Shown here in pieces: positions 8,348 through 16,735 of a DNA stretch of 64,000 nucleotides. Position numbers and translations under genes: made by a program. The stretch covers positions 245,292 to 309,291 of the forward strand of contig JAVHLI010000002.1 in NCBI GenBank assembly GCA_031082185.1, given 5' to 3'. This DNA comes from a bacterium. Lineage in GTDB: Bacteria > Sysuimicrobiota > Sysuimicrobiia > Sysuimicrobiales > Humicultoraceae. The notes beneath the pieces were generated by a model. The model ran no database searches, was not told where the DNA came from, and was given only the letters and a program-made list of their open reading frames with translations. How positions within the stretch are numbered: the first letter of the stretch is position 1; each line of letters opens with the position of its first letter.

Positions 8348-9252
8348 AGCTACGGCTCGGCACGCGCGGCAGCGCGCTCGCGACGGCGCAGACCGCCCTT
8401 GTGGCCGCGGCTCTGGAAGGCAGGGGCCTGAGTTGTGAGATGGTCACTATCCGAACGCAGGGGGACCAGCACCCCGACCGGCCCGCGGTGTCGCTGGGCG
8501 TGGGGGCGTTCGTGCGCGAGATCGAGGCCGCGCTGCTCTCAGGGAGAGTTGACATCGCCGTTCACAGCGCCAAGGACCTCCCCGGCGAATCCACGCCCGG
8601 CCTGATGCTGACGGCGTTCATGCCGCGCGAGGATCCCAGGGATGCGCTGGTGACGAGGGACGGAATCGGGCTGCGCGCCCTTGCCCCTGGCAGCGTTGTG
8701 GGCACCGGCAGTCCGCGGCGCCGGGCGTTCCTGCTCGCCGCATACCCGTCTCTGTTGGTGCGCGAACTCAGGGGCAACGTGGACACACGTATCCGGAAGC
8801 TCGAGGCGGGCGAGGTGGACGCCCTGGTGATAGCTGCGGCGGGTCTGGAGCGGCTCGGCCTTGGCCATCGCGCCGCGGAGCGGCTGGATCCCGCGGTGAT
8901 GCTCCCGGCGGTCGGCCAGGGTGCGGTGGTGATCCAGTGCTGTTCCGGCCAGGATTGGCTCTGCGAGCGGCTCTCTGCAATGGATCACCCCCCGACCCGG
9001 GCCGCAGTGGAGGCGGAGCGGGCCTTCCTGGCTGCCCTGGGTGGAGGATGCCAGCGCCCGATCGCAGCACTGGCCACCACCGATGGGACACGCCTCTGGC
9101 TCCAGGGTGCCGTACTGGGTCCTTCTGGAGAGCGCATCGTCCGGGATCAAGCCGAGGGCGACACCTCGGCGCCCGCGGAACTGGGCAGGCAACTGGCGGC
9201 CAGGCTCCTGGACCGGGGAGCGGGCGAGCTCCTAGCGGAGGCGGTCCGGTGA
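8344..9252 (+). CDS. hemC: Hydroxymethylbilane synthase (porphobilinogen deaminase)
   Basis: Polymerises four porphobilinogen molecules into hydroxymethylbilane in the cytoplasm. The 302-residue protein shows LGTRGSALATAQT at the N terminus, then FVREIEAALLSGRVDIAVHSAKDLP, GTGSPRRRAFL, LRGNVDTRIRKL, and the dipyrromethane-cofactor Cys in FLAALGGGCQRPIA near residue 236. The GTG start overlaps the regulator stop as GTGA. The next gene, hemD, starts with another GTGA overlap. Family and length are standard. Confidence 0.97.
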   Translation: MKLRLGTRGSALATAQTALVAAALEGRGLSCEMVTIRTQGDQHPDRPAVSLGVGAFVREIEAALLSGRVDIAVHSAKDLPGESTPGLMLTAFMPREDPRDALVTRDGIGLRALAPGSVVGTGSPRRRAFLLAAYPSLLVRELRGNVDTRIRKLEAGEVDALVIAAAGLERLGLGHRAAERLDPAVMLPAVGQGAVVIQCCSGQDWLCERLSAMDHPPTRAAVEAERAFLAALGGGCQRPIAALATTDGTRLWLQGAVLGPSGERIVRDQAEGDTSAPAELGRQLAARLLDRGAGELLAEAVR

Positions 9253-10079
9253 GCGCGGAATGGCTGCCGCTGGAGGGGCGGCGCATCCTGGTCACTCGAC
9301 CGCGCCGCCAGAGCCGGCAGATGTGCGAGCGGCTGAGCCGGCTGGGAGCGCAGCCGGTGGCGGTTCCAACGATCACCATAGCCGGACCGCGTCCGGGCGG
9401 ATCGCTGGACGCTTCTCTGCGGGTGATTGACCGGTACGACTGGGTTGTGATCACCAGCGCGAACGGTGCGCGCGCGGTCCTCGCTCGGGCCCGGGCTCTG
9501 GAAGTCAACCTCGCCGGCGGAACCCGCCCGCGCTGGGCGGCGATAGGGCCGGCCACCGCCGCGGTCCTTCAGGAGGCCGGGGTTCGGGTCGCCCTGATGC
9601 CGCCGCGGTTCCTTACCGGTGCAGTCGCCGAGGCGCTGGATGACATCTCCGGCCTGAGAATCCTGCTGCCCCGCACGGACGCGGCCGGCCCTGCGCTGGG
9701 CGAGGCGCTGATCGCGCGGGGCGCGACCGTTGAAGAGGTGACGGCCTACAGAACGGTGCTGGCACCGGAGGGGTCCCGCATCGAAGTGCGCCGGCTCATC
9801 GGATCGCGGGCCGTGGACACCGTGCTCTTCACGAGTGCTTCGACCGTCCACGGCTTGGTTAGGTTGCTGGGAGAGGAGCGCGACGGCCTCCGGGCAATGG
9901 TGATAGGATGCATCGGACCGGTCACGGCGGCAGCGGTCGTAGCTGAGGGGTTCGAGGCGACCGTCGTCGCCTCGGAGCACACCACGGATGGGTTGATCGC
10001 CGCCCTGGTCGCCCACGGCGGCGGGCGGCCCGCCGGGACCAAAGGAGACAGCGATGTCAGAGATCACGCCCCGCACTGA
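9249..10079 (+). CDS. hemD: Uroporphyrinogen-III synthase
   Basis: Closes and inverts ring D of hydroxymethylbilane to give uroporphyrinogen III. The roughly 276-residue protein shows the two-lobe HEM4 pattern: RRILVTRPRRQSRQM at the start, YDWVVITSANGARAVL, AAIGPATAAVLQEAG, RILLPRTDAAGPAL, VEEVTAYRTV, VLFTSASTVHGLVRLL, and CIGPVTAAAVVAEG. The GTG at 9249 sits in a GTGA overlap with the hemC stop and puts the fold exactly at the N terminus. The C terminus overlaps hemB by 26 bp, so the tail after about residue 262 is probably unstructured. HemD sequences diverge widely, but the operon makes this secure. Confidence 0.93.
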   Translation: MSAEWLPLEGRRILVTRPRRQSRQMCERLSRLGAQPVAVPTITIAGPRPGGSLDASLRVIDRYDWVVITSANGARAVLARARALEVNLAGGTRPRWAAIGPATAAVLQEAGVRVALMPPRFLTGAVAEALDDISGLRILLPRTDAAGPALGEALIARGATVEEVTAYRTVLAPEGSRIEVRRLIGSRAVDTVLFTSASTVHGLVRLLGEERDGLRAMVIGCIGPVTAAAVVAEGFEATVVASEHTTDGLIAALVAHGGGRPAGTKGDSDVRDHAPH

Positions 10080-11058
10080 TCTGCGGGCGCGTCCACGCCG
10101 GCTGCGGGCCGGGGACGCACTCCGCCGGCTCGTCCGGGAGGTTCGCCTGCATCCGGAGATGCTCGTTGCGCCGCTGTTCGTCCGTCCGGGCCGCCGCGTC
10201 AGGGAGCCGATCTCCTCCCTGCCGGGCCAGATGCGGCTCTCTCCCGACGAGCTCGTCCGCGAGGTGGACGGCCTGGCGGACCTCGGCATCCAAGCCGTGC
10301 TGCTGTTCGGCGTTCCCGACGCGAAGGATACGGAAGGCAGCGGCGCCTACGCCGACGACGGCATCGTCCAGGAGGCGGTGCGCCTGCTCCGCGGGGGGAA
10401 CCGCGCGCTCGTAATCATGACCGACGTCTGTCTGTGCGCCTACACAGATCACGGTCACTGCGGGATCGTCGCCGGAGAGCACGTGGACAACGATGTCACC
10501 CTCGGCCTGCTGGCCCGCACCGCGGCCTCGCACGCCGCATCCGGCGCAGACGTGGTCGCGCCCAGCGCCATGATGGACGGCCAAGTCGTCGCCATCCGGG
10601 AGGCGCTCGATGCTTCCGGCTTCAGCCAGGTTGGCGTGATGGCCTACGCCGCCAAGTATGCCTCGGCTTTCTACGGCCCGTTCCGCGAGGCGGCAGGGTC
10701 GTCCCCGCAGTTCGGCGACCGCCGGACCTACCAGATGGATCCGGCCAACGTGCGCGAGGCCCTGCGCGAGGTCGCGCTGGACGCCGAGCAGGGCGCCGAC
10801 ATCATCATGATCAAGCCCGCCCACGCCTACCTGGACGTGATACGCGCCGCCCGGGAATCGGTGGCACTCCCGATCGCGGCCTACCACGTCAGTGGCGAGT
10901 ACGCGATGCTCAAGGCGGCGGCGCAGCTTGGGTGGATCGAGGAGCGCCGCGCGACGCTCGAGGTGCTGACCGCCATTCGACGCGCAGGGGCCGACATCAT
11001 CATCACCTATGCCGCCGCCGACGCCGCGCGCTGGTTGGCGGAGGGTACCGGGGGTTGA
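10054..11058 (+). CDS. hemB: Porphobilinogen synthase (5-aminolevulinate dehydratase)
   Basis: Condenses two 5-aminolevulinate molecules to porphobilinogen. The 334-residue protein contains the two Schiff-base lysines in MAYAAKYASAFYGPFR and IIMIKPAHAYLDVI, and the Asp/Cys metal loop DVCLCAYTDHGHCG with three cysteines. That loop is the pattern of zinc-dependent enzymes rather than magnesium-only ones. The ATG at 10054 overlaps the end of hemD and follows an AAAGGAG sequence. Length and motifs are typical. Confidence 0.97.
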   Translation: MSEITPRTDLRARPRRLRAGDALRRLVREVRLHPEMLVAPLFVRPGRRVREPISSLPGQMRLSPDELVREVDGLADLGIQAVLLFGVPDAKDTEGSGAYADDGIVQEAVRLLRGGNRALVIMTDVCLCAYTDHGHCGIVAGEHVDNDVTLGLLARTAASHAASGADVVAPSAMMDGQVVAIREALDASGFSQVGVMAYAAKYASAFYGPFREAAGSSPQFGDRRTYQMDPANVREALREVALDAEQGADIIMIKPAHAYLDVIRAARESVALPIAAYHVSGEYAMLKAAAQLGWIEERRATLEVLTAIRRAGADIIITYAAADAARWLAEGTGG

Positions 11059-11066
11059 ACGATCCG

Positions 11067-12335
11067 ATGATCCTATCGGCGATCGGGCTCAGCCACAAAA
11101 CCGCGCCCGTCGAGATCCGCGAGCGCATGGCCTTCGCCGAGTCGGATCTTCCTGCGGTCCTCGACACGCTGCGCGGACGGGGGGGGATCCGCGAGTGCAT
11201 GCTGCTTTCCACCTGCAACCGCACCGAGGTGTACCTGATCACGCCCGGCGCACCCCCGATGGCCGAGGTGGCCGAGCTGCTCGCCGCCTCCCGCAGAGTG
11301 CCCACCGAAGCGTTCGCTCCTTCGCTTTACCAGTACTGCGGGATGCCGGCCGCCCAGCACGTGATGCGGGTGGCCTCCGGCCTGGACTCGATGATGCTGG
11401 GCGAGCAGCAGATACTCGGGCAGGTGAAGCGCGCCTTTGACCTGGCGTGTCTGAGCCGGAGCACCGGACCGGTGCTCAACCGGCTGATGGCGCTCTCCAT
11501 CACCACAGGGCGCCGCGTGCGCCGCGAGACCGGCGTCTCCCGAAGCGCGCCCTCGGTTCCCCGGGCCGCGCTGTCCCTTGCCAAGCGCGCGTTGGGATCG
11601 CTGAACGGGCGGGCCGCGCTCGTGGTAGGAGCAGGAGAGGCTGCCGGACTGGTGGTGAAACTCCTCGTAGCGGCCGGAGCCCGAGTAGTGGCCGTGGCCA
11701 ACCGCACCCTGGAAGCGGCCCGCGGGCTGGCCGCTCTTGCCGGAGCCGAGGCGGTCCCCCTTGAGGCGATCGCGGCGGCAGGACGGGGTGTTGATCTCAT
11801 GGTGGTCTGCGTGGGAGCCAATGCGCCGCTCGTGTCGCCGGATATGATCGGCGGCGACCGGGATAGGCCCCTACTGGTGATTGACCTGGGCATTCCCCGC
11901 GGCGTGGATGCCGCGGTGGCCGCGCTACCGGGCGTCGCGCTTCACGTGCTTGACCAACTCCCCGTCGAACCCACCTCCGGAGGGGTTCCTCCCGAGGAAC
12001 TGGCCCGGGCCGAGGAGATCGTTGAAGCAGCCCTGGCGGGATTCAAGGAATGGATGGCCTCCCGCATGGCGGTGCCGCTGATCACCGCGCTGCGCAACCG
12101 GGCGGACCGCGTCGTGGAGGGCGAGCTTGCACGCGCGCGCGCGCGCCTGCAGGGACTGGACGAAGCGCAGTACGCGGCGGTCCGCGTGGTCGCAGAGGCC
12201 GTGGCGCGCAAGCTGCTCCAGACGCCGATCGTGCGGCTGCGCAGGTCGGCCGCCTGCCAAGACACGCGCGCCCTGGAGCTGGCCGGCGAGCTGTTTGACC
12301 TGCCAGAGGACCCAGAAGGGTCCGGAGAGGCGTGA
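11067..12335 (+). CDS. hemA: Glutamyl-tRNA reductase
   Basis: NADPH-dependent reduction of glutamyl-tRNA to glutamate-1-semialdehyde, the committed step of C5-pathway tetrapyrrole synthesis. The roughly 422-residue protein has the N-terminal catalytic domain (GLSHKTAPVEIRERMAF, LLSTCNRTEVYLI with the active-site Cys, LGEQQILGQVKRAF), the NADPH Rossmann domain (ALVVGAGEAAGLVVKLLVAAGA, VANRTLEAARGLAA) and the C-terminal dimerisation helix. The ATG at 11067 is used. An in-frame TTG at 11055, which overlaps the hemB stop and has GGAGG further upstream, is an alternative that adds four residues. The presence of hemA plus hemL shows the C5 rather than the Shemin pathway. Confidence 0.96.
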   Translation: MILSAIGLSHKTAPVEIRERMAFAESDLPAVLDTLRGRGGIRECMLLSTCNRTEVYLITPGAPPMAEVAELLAASRRVPTEAFAPSLYQYCGMPAAQHVMRVASGLDSMMLGEQQILGQVKRAFDLACLSRSTGPVLNRLMALSITTGRRVRRETGVSRSAPSVPRAALSLAKRALGSLNGRAALVVGAGEAAGLVVKLLVAAGARVVAVANRTLEAARGLAALAGAEAVPLEAIAAAGRGVDLMVVCVGANAPLVSPDMIGGDRDRPLLVIDLGIPRGVDAAVAALPGVALHVLDQLPVEPTSGGVPPEELARAEEIVEAALAGFKEWMASRMAVPLITALRNRADRVVEGELARARARLQGLDEAQYAAVRVVAEAVARKLLQTPIVRLRRSAACQDTRALELAGELFDLPEDPEGSGEA

Positions 12336-12343
12336 GGCACAGG

Positions 12344-13648
12344 ATGGACAATTTTGCAGCCGCGGGTCCGCGGGCCGCAGCCCTCTTCAAGGAAGCAGAA
12401 GGCCTCTTCCCTGGAGGCGTGAACAGCCCTGTGCGGGCCTTCCGCGCGGTCGGCGGCGACCCGCTCGTGGTGAGCTCCGCTCGCGGCGCGCGCCTGACCG
12501 ATCTCGACGGCCGCGAGTTCCTGGACTACATCGGATCGTGGGGAGCGCTGATCCTGGGACACGCCGACCCGGACGTTGTTGCGGCCATCCAGCAGCGGGC
12601 CGCGGAGGGGACCAGTTACGGCATGCCCACTCCCGGCGAGGTCGGGCTGGCCCGGCTGGTCCGCGCCGCGGTGCCGACCATGGAGCGGATGCGCTTCGTC
12701 AGCTCCGGCACCGAGGCCTCGATGAGCGCGATCCGCGCGGCCCGTGGGTTCACCGTAAGGGACAAGATCGTCAAGTTCGCCGGCTGCTACCACGGCCACG
12801 CCGACCCCCTGCTCGCGCAGGCGGGTTCTGGGATAGCCACCTTCGGGCTGCCCAGCAGCGCCGGAGTGCCGGTAGCCGCGGTCGCCGACACGCTGGTGGC
12901 CCAGTACAACGACCTGGACTCCGTACGGGCGCTCTTTGCGGCCAACCCAGGGGCGATCGCCGCGGTCATAGTCGAGCCTGTGGCGGCCAACATGGGCGTC
13001 GTGCCACCGGTGGCAGGATTCCTGGACGGGCTGCGCGCCATCACCTCAGGCGAGGGCGCGCTGCTGATCTTCGATGAGGTCATTACCGGCTTCCGTCTCG
13101 GATGGGGAGGCGCGCAGGCACGGTACGGCATCGCGCCCGATCTGACCTGCCTGGGCAAGATCATCGGCGGGGGAATGCCTGTTGGCGCCTACGGCGGGCG
13201 GCGCGAGGTGATCGAAACCGTGGCGCCGCTGGGCCCGGTGTATCAAGCAGGAACCCTCTCCGGGAATCCACTGGCGATGGCGGCCGGGACAGCGACGCTG
13301 CAGCGCCTTGCCGACCCCTCCTTCTACGCACGGCTTGACGCCCTCACCGCCCGCCTCGCCCAGGGGCTCACCGAAGCAGCGGCCGAGGCCGGAGTCTTGG
13401 CATCGGTCACGCGCGCGGCCTCGATGCTGACGGTGTTCTTCACCAAAGACCCGCCCCGCGACTACGCGACCGCCCTGTCTGCGGATGTAACCCGGTTCGC
13501 GCGGTTCTTCCGAGGGATGCTCTCCCGGGGCGTGCTGCTCCCGCCCTCGCAGTTTGAGGCCTGGTTCGTGTCGGCTTCGCACAACGAGGAAGACATCGCG
13601 CACACGGTCGCGGCGGCGCGGGCCGCCTTCGCGGAAGCAACCACATGA
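12344..13648 (+). CDS. hemL: Glutamate-1-semialdehyde 2,1-aminomutase
   Basis: PLP enzyme that converts glutamate-1-semialdehyde to 5-aminolevulinate. About 434 residues, class III aminotransferase fold. Motifs are FPGGVNSPVRAFRAVGGDP at the N terminus, LDYIGSWGALILGH, FVSSGTEASMSAIRAAR, KFAGCYHGHADPLL, IFDEVITGFRLGWGGAQ, and the PLP lysine in CLGKIIGGGMPVGAYGG. The ATG at 12344 (with GAGG 6 bases upstream) is preferred over the GTG at 12332, which would overlap the hemA stop. Its stop overlaps the radical SAM gene by 4 bp. Confidence 0.96.
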   Translation: MDNFAAAGPRAAALFKEAEGLFPGGVNSPVRAFRAVGGDPLVVSSARGARLTDLDGREFLDYIGSWGALILGHADPDVVAAIQQRAAEGTSYGMPTPGEVGLARLVRAAVPTMERMRFVSSGTEASMSAIRAARGFTVRDKIVKFAGCYHGHADPLLAQAGSGIATFGLPSSAGVPVAAVADTLVAQYNDLDSVRALFAANPGAIAAVIVEPVAANMGVVPPVAGFLDGLRAITSGEGALLIFDEVITGFRLGWGGAQARYGIAPDLTCLGKIIGGGMPVGAYGGRREVIETVAPLGPVYQAGTLSGNPLAMAAGTATLQRLADPSFYARLDALTARLAQGLTEAAAEAGVLASVTRAASMLTVFFTKDPPRDYATALSADVTRFARFFRGMLSRGVLLPPSQFEAWFVSASHNEEDIAHTVAAARAAFAEATT

Positions 13649-14769
13649 TGCCGCCCCCACGCGTCCGGTCCGGGGGAATCGCGCCGTCTTACGAGGCGGT
13701 GCGGGCGGCGCAATCCGGATACGAGTACGCCAGGGCGCCCATGCTGGTCTACTGGGAACTCACCCGGGCCTGCGACCTTGCCTGTCGCCACTGCCGGGCG
13801 GAAGCAGTGGTGAACCGCGACCCGGACGAGCTGAGCACGGATGAGGCCAGGGCGCTGCTGCATCAGGTGCCGGCTTTCGGCAATCCGCTGCCGCACATGG
13901 TGTTCACCGGCGGCGATCCCCTCAAGCGGGCCGATCTGTACGAACTGCTCGAGGAGGCCGGACGCCTGGGAATCGGTGTCTCGCTGGCGCCCAGCGGCAC
14001 AACCCTCCTGACCCGGGGGGCCGTCCGCCGGTTGCTCGGCTGCGGCGTCCAGAGCATGTCGCTGAGCCTCGACGGCTCCACCTCGGATCGCCACGACGCG
14101 TTCCGTGGCGTGCCGGGTTGCTTCGATATGACCATGCAGGCCGCGGGGTGGGTGGCCGAGGCAGAGATCCCGCTCCAAGTTAACACCCTTGTAACCGAGG
14201 AGACCGCGGGCGATCTGCCGGCGATCTACGATCTGCTGACCTCTATGCGCGTCGAACGGTGGAGTCTCTTCTTCCTGATCTCGGTGGGGCGCGGGACCGC
14301 GCTGCGCGAGATAGCGGCCGGGGACGCAGAGCGGCTGATGGAGTGGCTCTACGGACTAAGCGAGCAGGCCCCTTTCGCGATCAAGACCACGGAGGCGCCT
14401 CAGTTCCGGCGCGTGGCGCTGGCGCGGATGCACGCCGCCGGGCTGGACGGCGCCGGGGTGCACAACAGCAGCGTCGGGCGGGGGTTCGGCATTCGTGACG
14501 GCAACGGCATCCTGTTCATCTCAAGGACCGGCGATGTGGCGCCCTCAGGATTCCTCCCGCTGGCTGCCGGGAACGTAAGGACCGCCTCCCTGGTCGAGCT
14601 CTACCGCGCGAGCCCCCTCTTCACCGCGCTGCGCGACACCTCGCGGCTGCGGGGCCGGTGTGGCCGCTGCGAGTTCAGGGCGATCTGCGGGGGATCGAGG
14701 GCGCGGGCCTTCGCGCACACCGGTGACATCCTGGCGGAAGACCCATTGTGCCCCTACGAGCCCGCATGA
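13645..14769 (+). CDS. Radical SAM/SPASM protein of the heme operon, candidate Fe-coproporphyrin (AhbD-like) decarboxylase
   Basis: The 374-residue protein has the radical SAM motif TRACDLACRHC (Cys 43, 47, 50; CxxxCxxC), followed by VFTGGDPLKR, the SAM-binding GGDP motif, and LSLDGSTSDRHDAFRGVPGC. A C-terminal SPASM-type cluster has CGRCEFRAICGG and a last Cys in DPLCPYEPA. This layout is shared by AhbD, AhbC and NirJ, which modify hemes, and by peptide-modifying SPASM enzymes. It overlaps hemL (ATGA) and hemE (ATGA), so it is an integral operon member between them. Since no hemN, hemF or hemQ lies in the operon, decarboxylation of coproheme to heme is the most attractive role. That is inference; TIGR04053-type proteins of unknown function are the main alternative. 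Confidence 0.8.
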   Translation: MMPPPRVRSGGIAPSYEAVRAAQSGYEYARAPMLVYWELTRACDLACRHCRAEAVVNRDPDELSTDEARALLHQVPAFGNPLPHMVFTGGDPLKRADLYELLEEAGRLGIGVSLAPSGTTLLTRGAVRRLLGCGVQSMSLSLDGSTSDRHDAFRGVPGCFDMTMQAAGWVAEAEIPLQVNTLVTEETAGDLPAIYDLLTSMRVERWSLFFLISVGRGTALREIAAGDAERLMEWLYGLSEQAPFAIKTTEAPQFRRVALARMHAAGLDGAGVHNSSVGRGFGIRDGNGILFISRTGDVAPSGFLPLAAGNVRTASLVELYRASPLFTALRDTSRLRGRCGRCEFRAICGGSRARAFAHTGDILAEDPLCPYEPA

Positions 14770-15800
14770 ACGATCGGTTTCTGCGCGCCTGCCGCCGCGA
14801 GCCCACCGATTGCACCCCGGTGTGGTTCATGCGCCAGGCCGGTCGCTACCAGAGGGAATACCGGGCGTTGCGGGCACGCCACTCCATGCTCGAGTTGTGC
14901 CGCACGCCGGAGCTGTGCGCCCAGGTAACGCTGCTGCCGGTGGAACAGCTGGGCGTGGACGCGGCGATCCTGTTCGCGGACATCATGCTTCCCCTGATCG
15001 GCCTGGGCGTACCGTTCGACATCGTCGAGGGCACGGGACCGGTAATCGGCACGCCGATCCGCACGGACGCGCAGGTGGGCGCGCTGCGCCCCCTGGAACC
15101 GGAACGCGACCTGCCATTCGTACTGGAGGCAATTCGCCTCATACGGGGGGAGGTCCGCGTCCCGCTGATCGGATTCGCCGGCGCGCCGTTCACCGTGGCC
15201 AGCTACCTGATCGAGGGCCGCGGCTCACGCGACCTGCCGCACACCAAGGCGATGCTGTACGGTTCGCCGGCGCTCTGGCACCGGCTTATGCACCGTCTGA
15301 CAGACGCGACGATCGAGTACCTGCGGGCCCAGGTGGCCGCAGGCGTACAGGCCTTGCAGCTCTTTGACTCATGGGTGGGCGCGCTGGCGCCGCGCGACTA
15401 CGAGGCCGCGGTGTTGCCTCACATGCAGCGGCTGTTCGGTGCGCTGGCCGCGCTGGAGGTGCCGGTAATCCACTTCGGCACCGGCACCGCAGGCCTACTG
15501 CCCCAGATGGCGCGGGCCGGGGGCGACGTCATAGGCGTGGACTGGCGCATCCGCCTGTCCGACGCGTGGGCGCGGATCGGTGGCGCCGGAATTCAGGGGA
15601 ATCTGGACCCGGCAACGCTCCTGGCGCCGTTTGAGGTGGCGGCTGGGGCCGCGCACGACATCCTGAGCGAGTCGGCCGCGCGGCCCGGCCACATCTTCAA
15701 CCTGGGACACGGTGTCCTGCCGCAAACGCCGCCGGACCATTTGAGGCGACTCGTCGAGCTGGTACACGAGCACTCCCAGGTCGCACCCGTGCGCCCATGA
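14766..15800 (+). CDS. hemE: Uroporphyrinogen decarboxylase
   Basis: Decarboxylates the four acetate side chains of uroporphyrinogen III to give coproporphyrinogen III. About 344 residues. Motifs are PVWFMRQAGRYQREYRALR (substrate-binding Arg), AAILFADIMLPLIGLGVPFDIVEGTGP with the catalytic Asp, GFAGAPFTVASYLIEG, LFDSWVGALAPRDY, HFGTGTAG, and FNLGHGVLPQTPPDHL. The ATG at 14766 overlaps the radical SAM stop as ATGA; an upstream GTG at 14748 is in frame but less likely. The next gene, hemH, starts within its stop codon. Confidence 0.97.
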   Translation: MNDRFLRACRREPTDCTPVWFMRQAGRYQREYRALRARHSMLELCRTPELCAQVTLLPVEQLGVDAAILFADIMLPLIGLGVPFDIVEGTGPVIGTPIRTDAQVGALRPLEPERDLPFVLEAIRLIRGEVRVPLIGFAGAPFTVASYLIEGRGSRDLPHTKAMLYGSPALWHRLMHRLTDATIEYLRAQVAAGVQALQLFDSWVGALAPRDYEAAVLPHMQRLFGALAALEVPVIHFGTGTAGLLPQMARAGGDVIGVDWRIRLSDAWARIGGAGIQGNLDPATLLAPFEVAAGAAHDILSESAARPGHIFNLGHGVLPQTPPDHLRRLVELVHEHSQVAPVRP

Positions 15801-16735
15801 CAGGGGTCCTGCTGATGGCCTACGGCAGCCCTTCCGGACCCGAGGACCTGGAGGTCTTCTACACCAGCGTCCGGGGAGGCAGGCCGCCGTTGCCCGAGAT
15901 GCTGCGCGGGTTGGGGGAGCGCTACCGCGCGATCGGCGGGCGCTCTCCGCTGCCGGAGATCACGCGGCGGCAGGCCGCCGCGCTGCAGGCCTGCCTCGAC
16001 GTTGACGCGCCCGGGCGGTTCCGCGTCTATGCCGGAATGCGGCACTCCCCACCGTTCATCGCGGAGGCCGTAGCCGCCATGGCTGATGACGGGATCACAG
16101 CGGGCGTGGGACTGGCCTTGGTGCCGCACTACTCGCGCCTGGGCGTCGGTGCCTACATCGCGGCGGCCGAGGCGGCGCGTGAGAGCACGCCGGCGCTGTC
16201 GCTGCGCTACGTGGAGAGGTGGGGCAATCATCCGCGCTTCCTGGACGCGGTGGCGAGCCGTCTGGGGGACGCGCTGACAACCCTTTCGCAGGAGGAGCGG
16301 GGGACTGCTCGTGTGGTCTTCACCGCCCACAGCCTGCCCAAACAGGCACTCGCCGATGGGGATCCTTACACCGAAGAGCTGCACCGCACCTGCCAGGGGG
16401 TCGCCGACCGGTCCGGCGTCCGGGAGTGGATCCTAGCCTACCAGAGCGCCGGCCGCACCGCTGGTCCCTGGTTAGAACCAAACGTCCACGAGGTGATTCT
16501 TGGGTTTGCGGGAAGCGGGGCGCAGGCCGTGGTAGTCTGCCCGGTGGGCTTCATCTCCGACCACCTGGAGGTCCTCTACGACATTGACATCGAGTGCCGG
16601 GCTCTGGCCGCGTCCGCAGGCCTGCGCATGGTACGCGCGGCATCGCTCAACGACTGCCCGCTCCTGATTGAGGCGCTGGCCGACCTGGCAAGAGAAGCCG
16701 CTGCATCCTTCTCGATGGAGCAACCGGTCCAGTGA
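15797..16735 (+). CDS. hemH: Ferrochelatase (protoporphyrin or coproporphyrin type)
   Basis: Inserts Fe(II) into a porphyrin. The 312-residue protein has VLLMAYGSPSGPEDLEVFYTSVRGG at its N terminus (shown in part), GMRHSPPFIAEAV, the catalytic His in VFTAHSLPKQAL, YQSAGRTAGPWLEPNV, and the acidic residues of GFISDHLEVLYDID. The gene order hemE-hemH-hemY is that of Bacillus, where HemH acts on coproporphyrin III (CpfC). The sequence alone does not decide between coproporphyrin and protoporphyrin as substrate. Starts with an ATGA overlap with hemE and ends with a GTGA overlap with hemY. Confidence 0.95.
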   Translation: MTGVLLMAYGSPSGPEDLEVFYTSVRGGRPPLPEMLRGLGERYRAIGGRSPLPEITRRQAAALQACLDVDAPGRFRVYAGMRHSPPFIAEAVAAMADDGITAGVGLALVPHYSRLGVGAYIAAAEAARESTPALSLRYVERWGNHPRFLDAVASRLGDALTTLSQEERGTARVVFTAHSLPKQALADGDPYTEELHRTCQGVADRSGVREWILAYQSAGRTAGPWLEPNVHEVILGFAGSGAQAVVVCPVGFISDHLEVLYDIDIECRALAASAGLRMVRAASLNDCPLLIEALADLAREAAASFSMEQPVQ

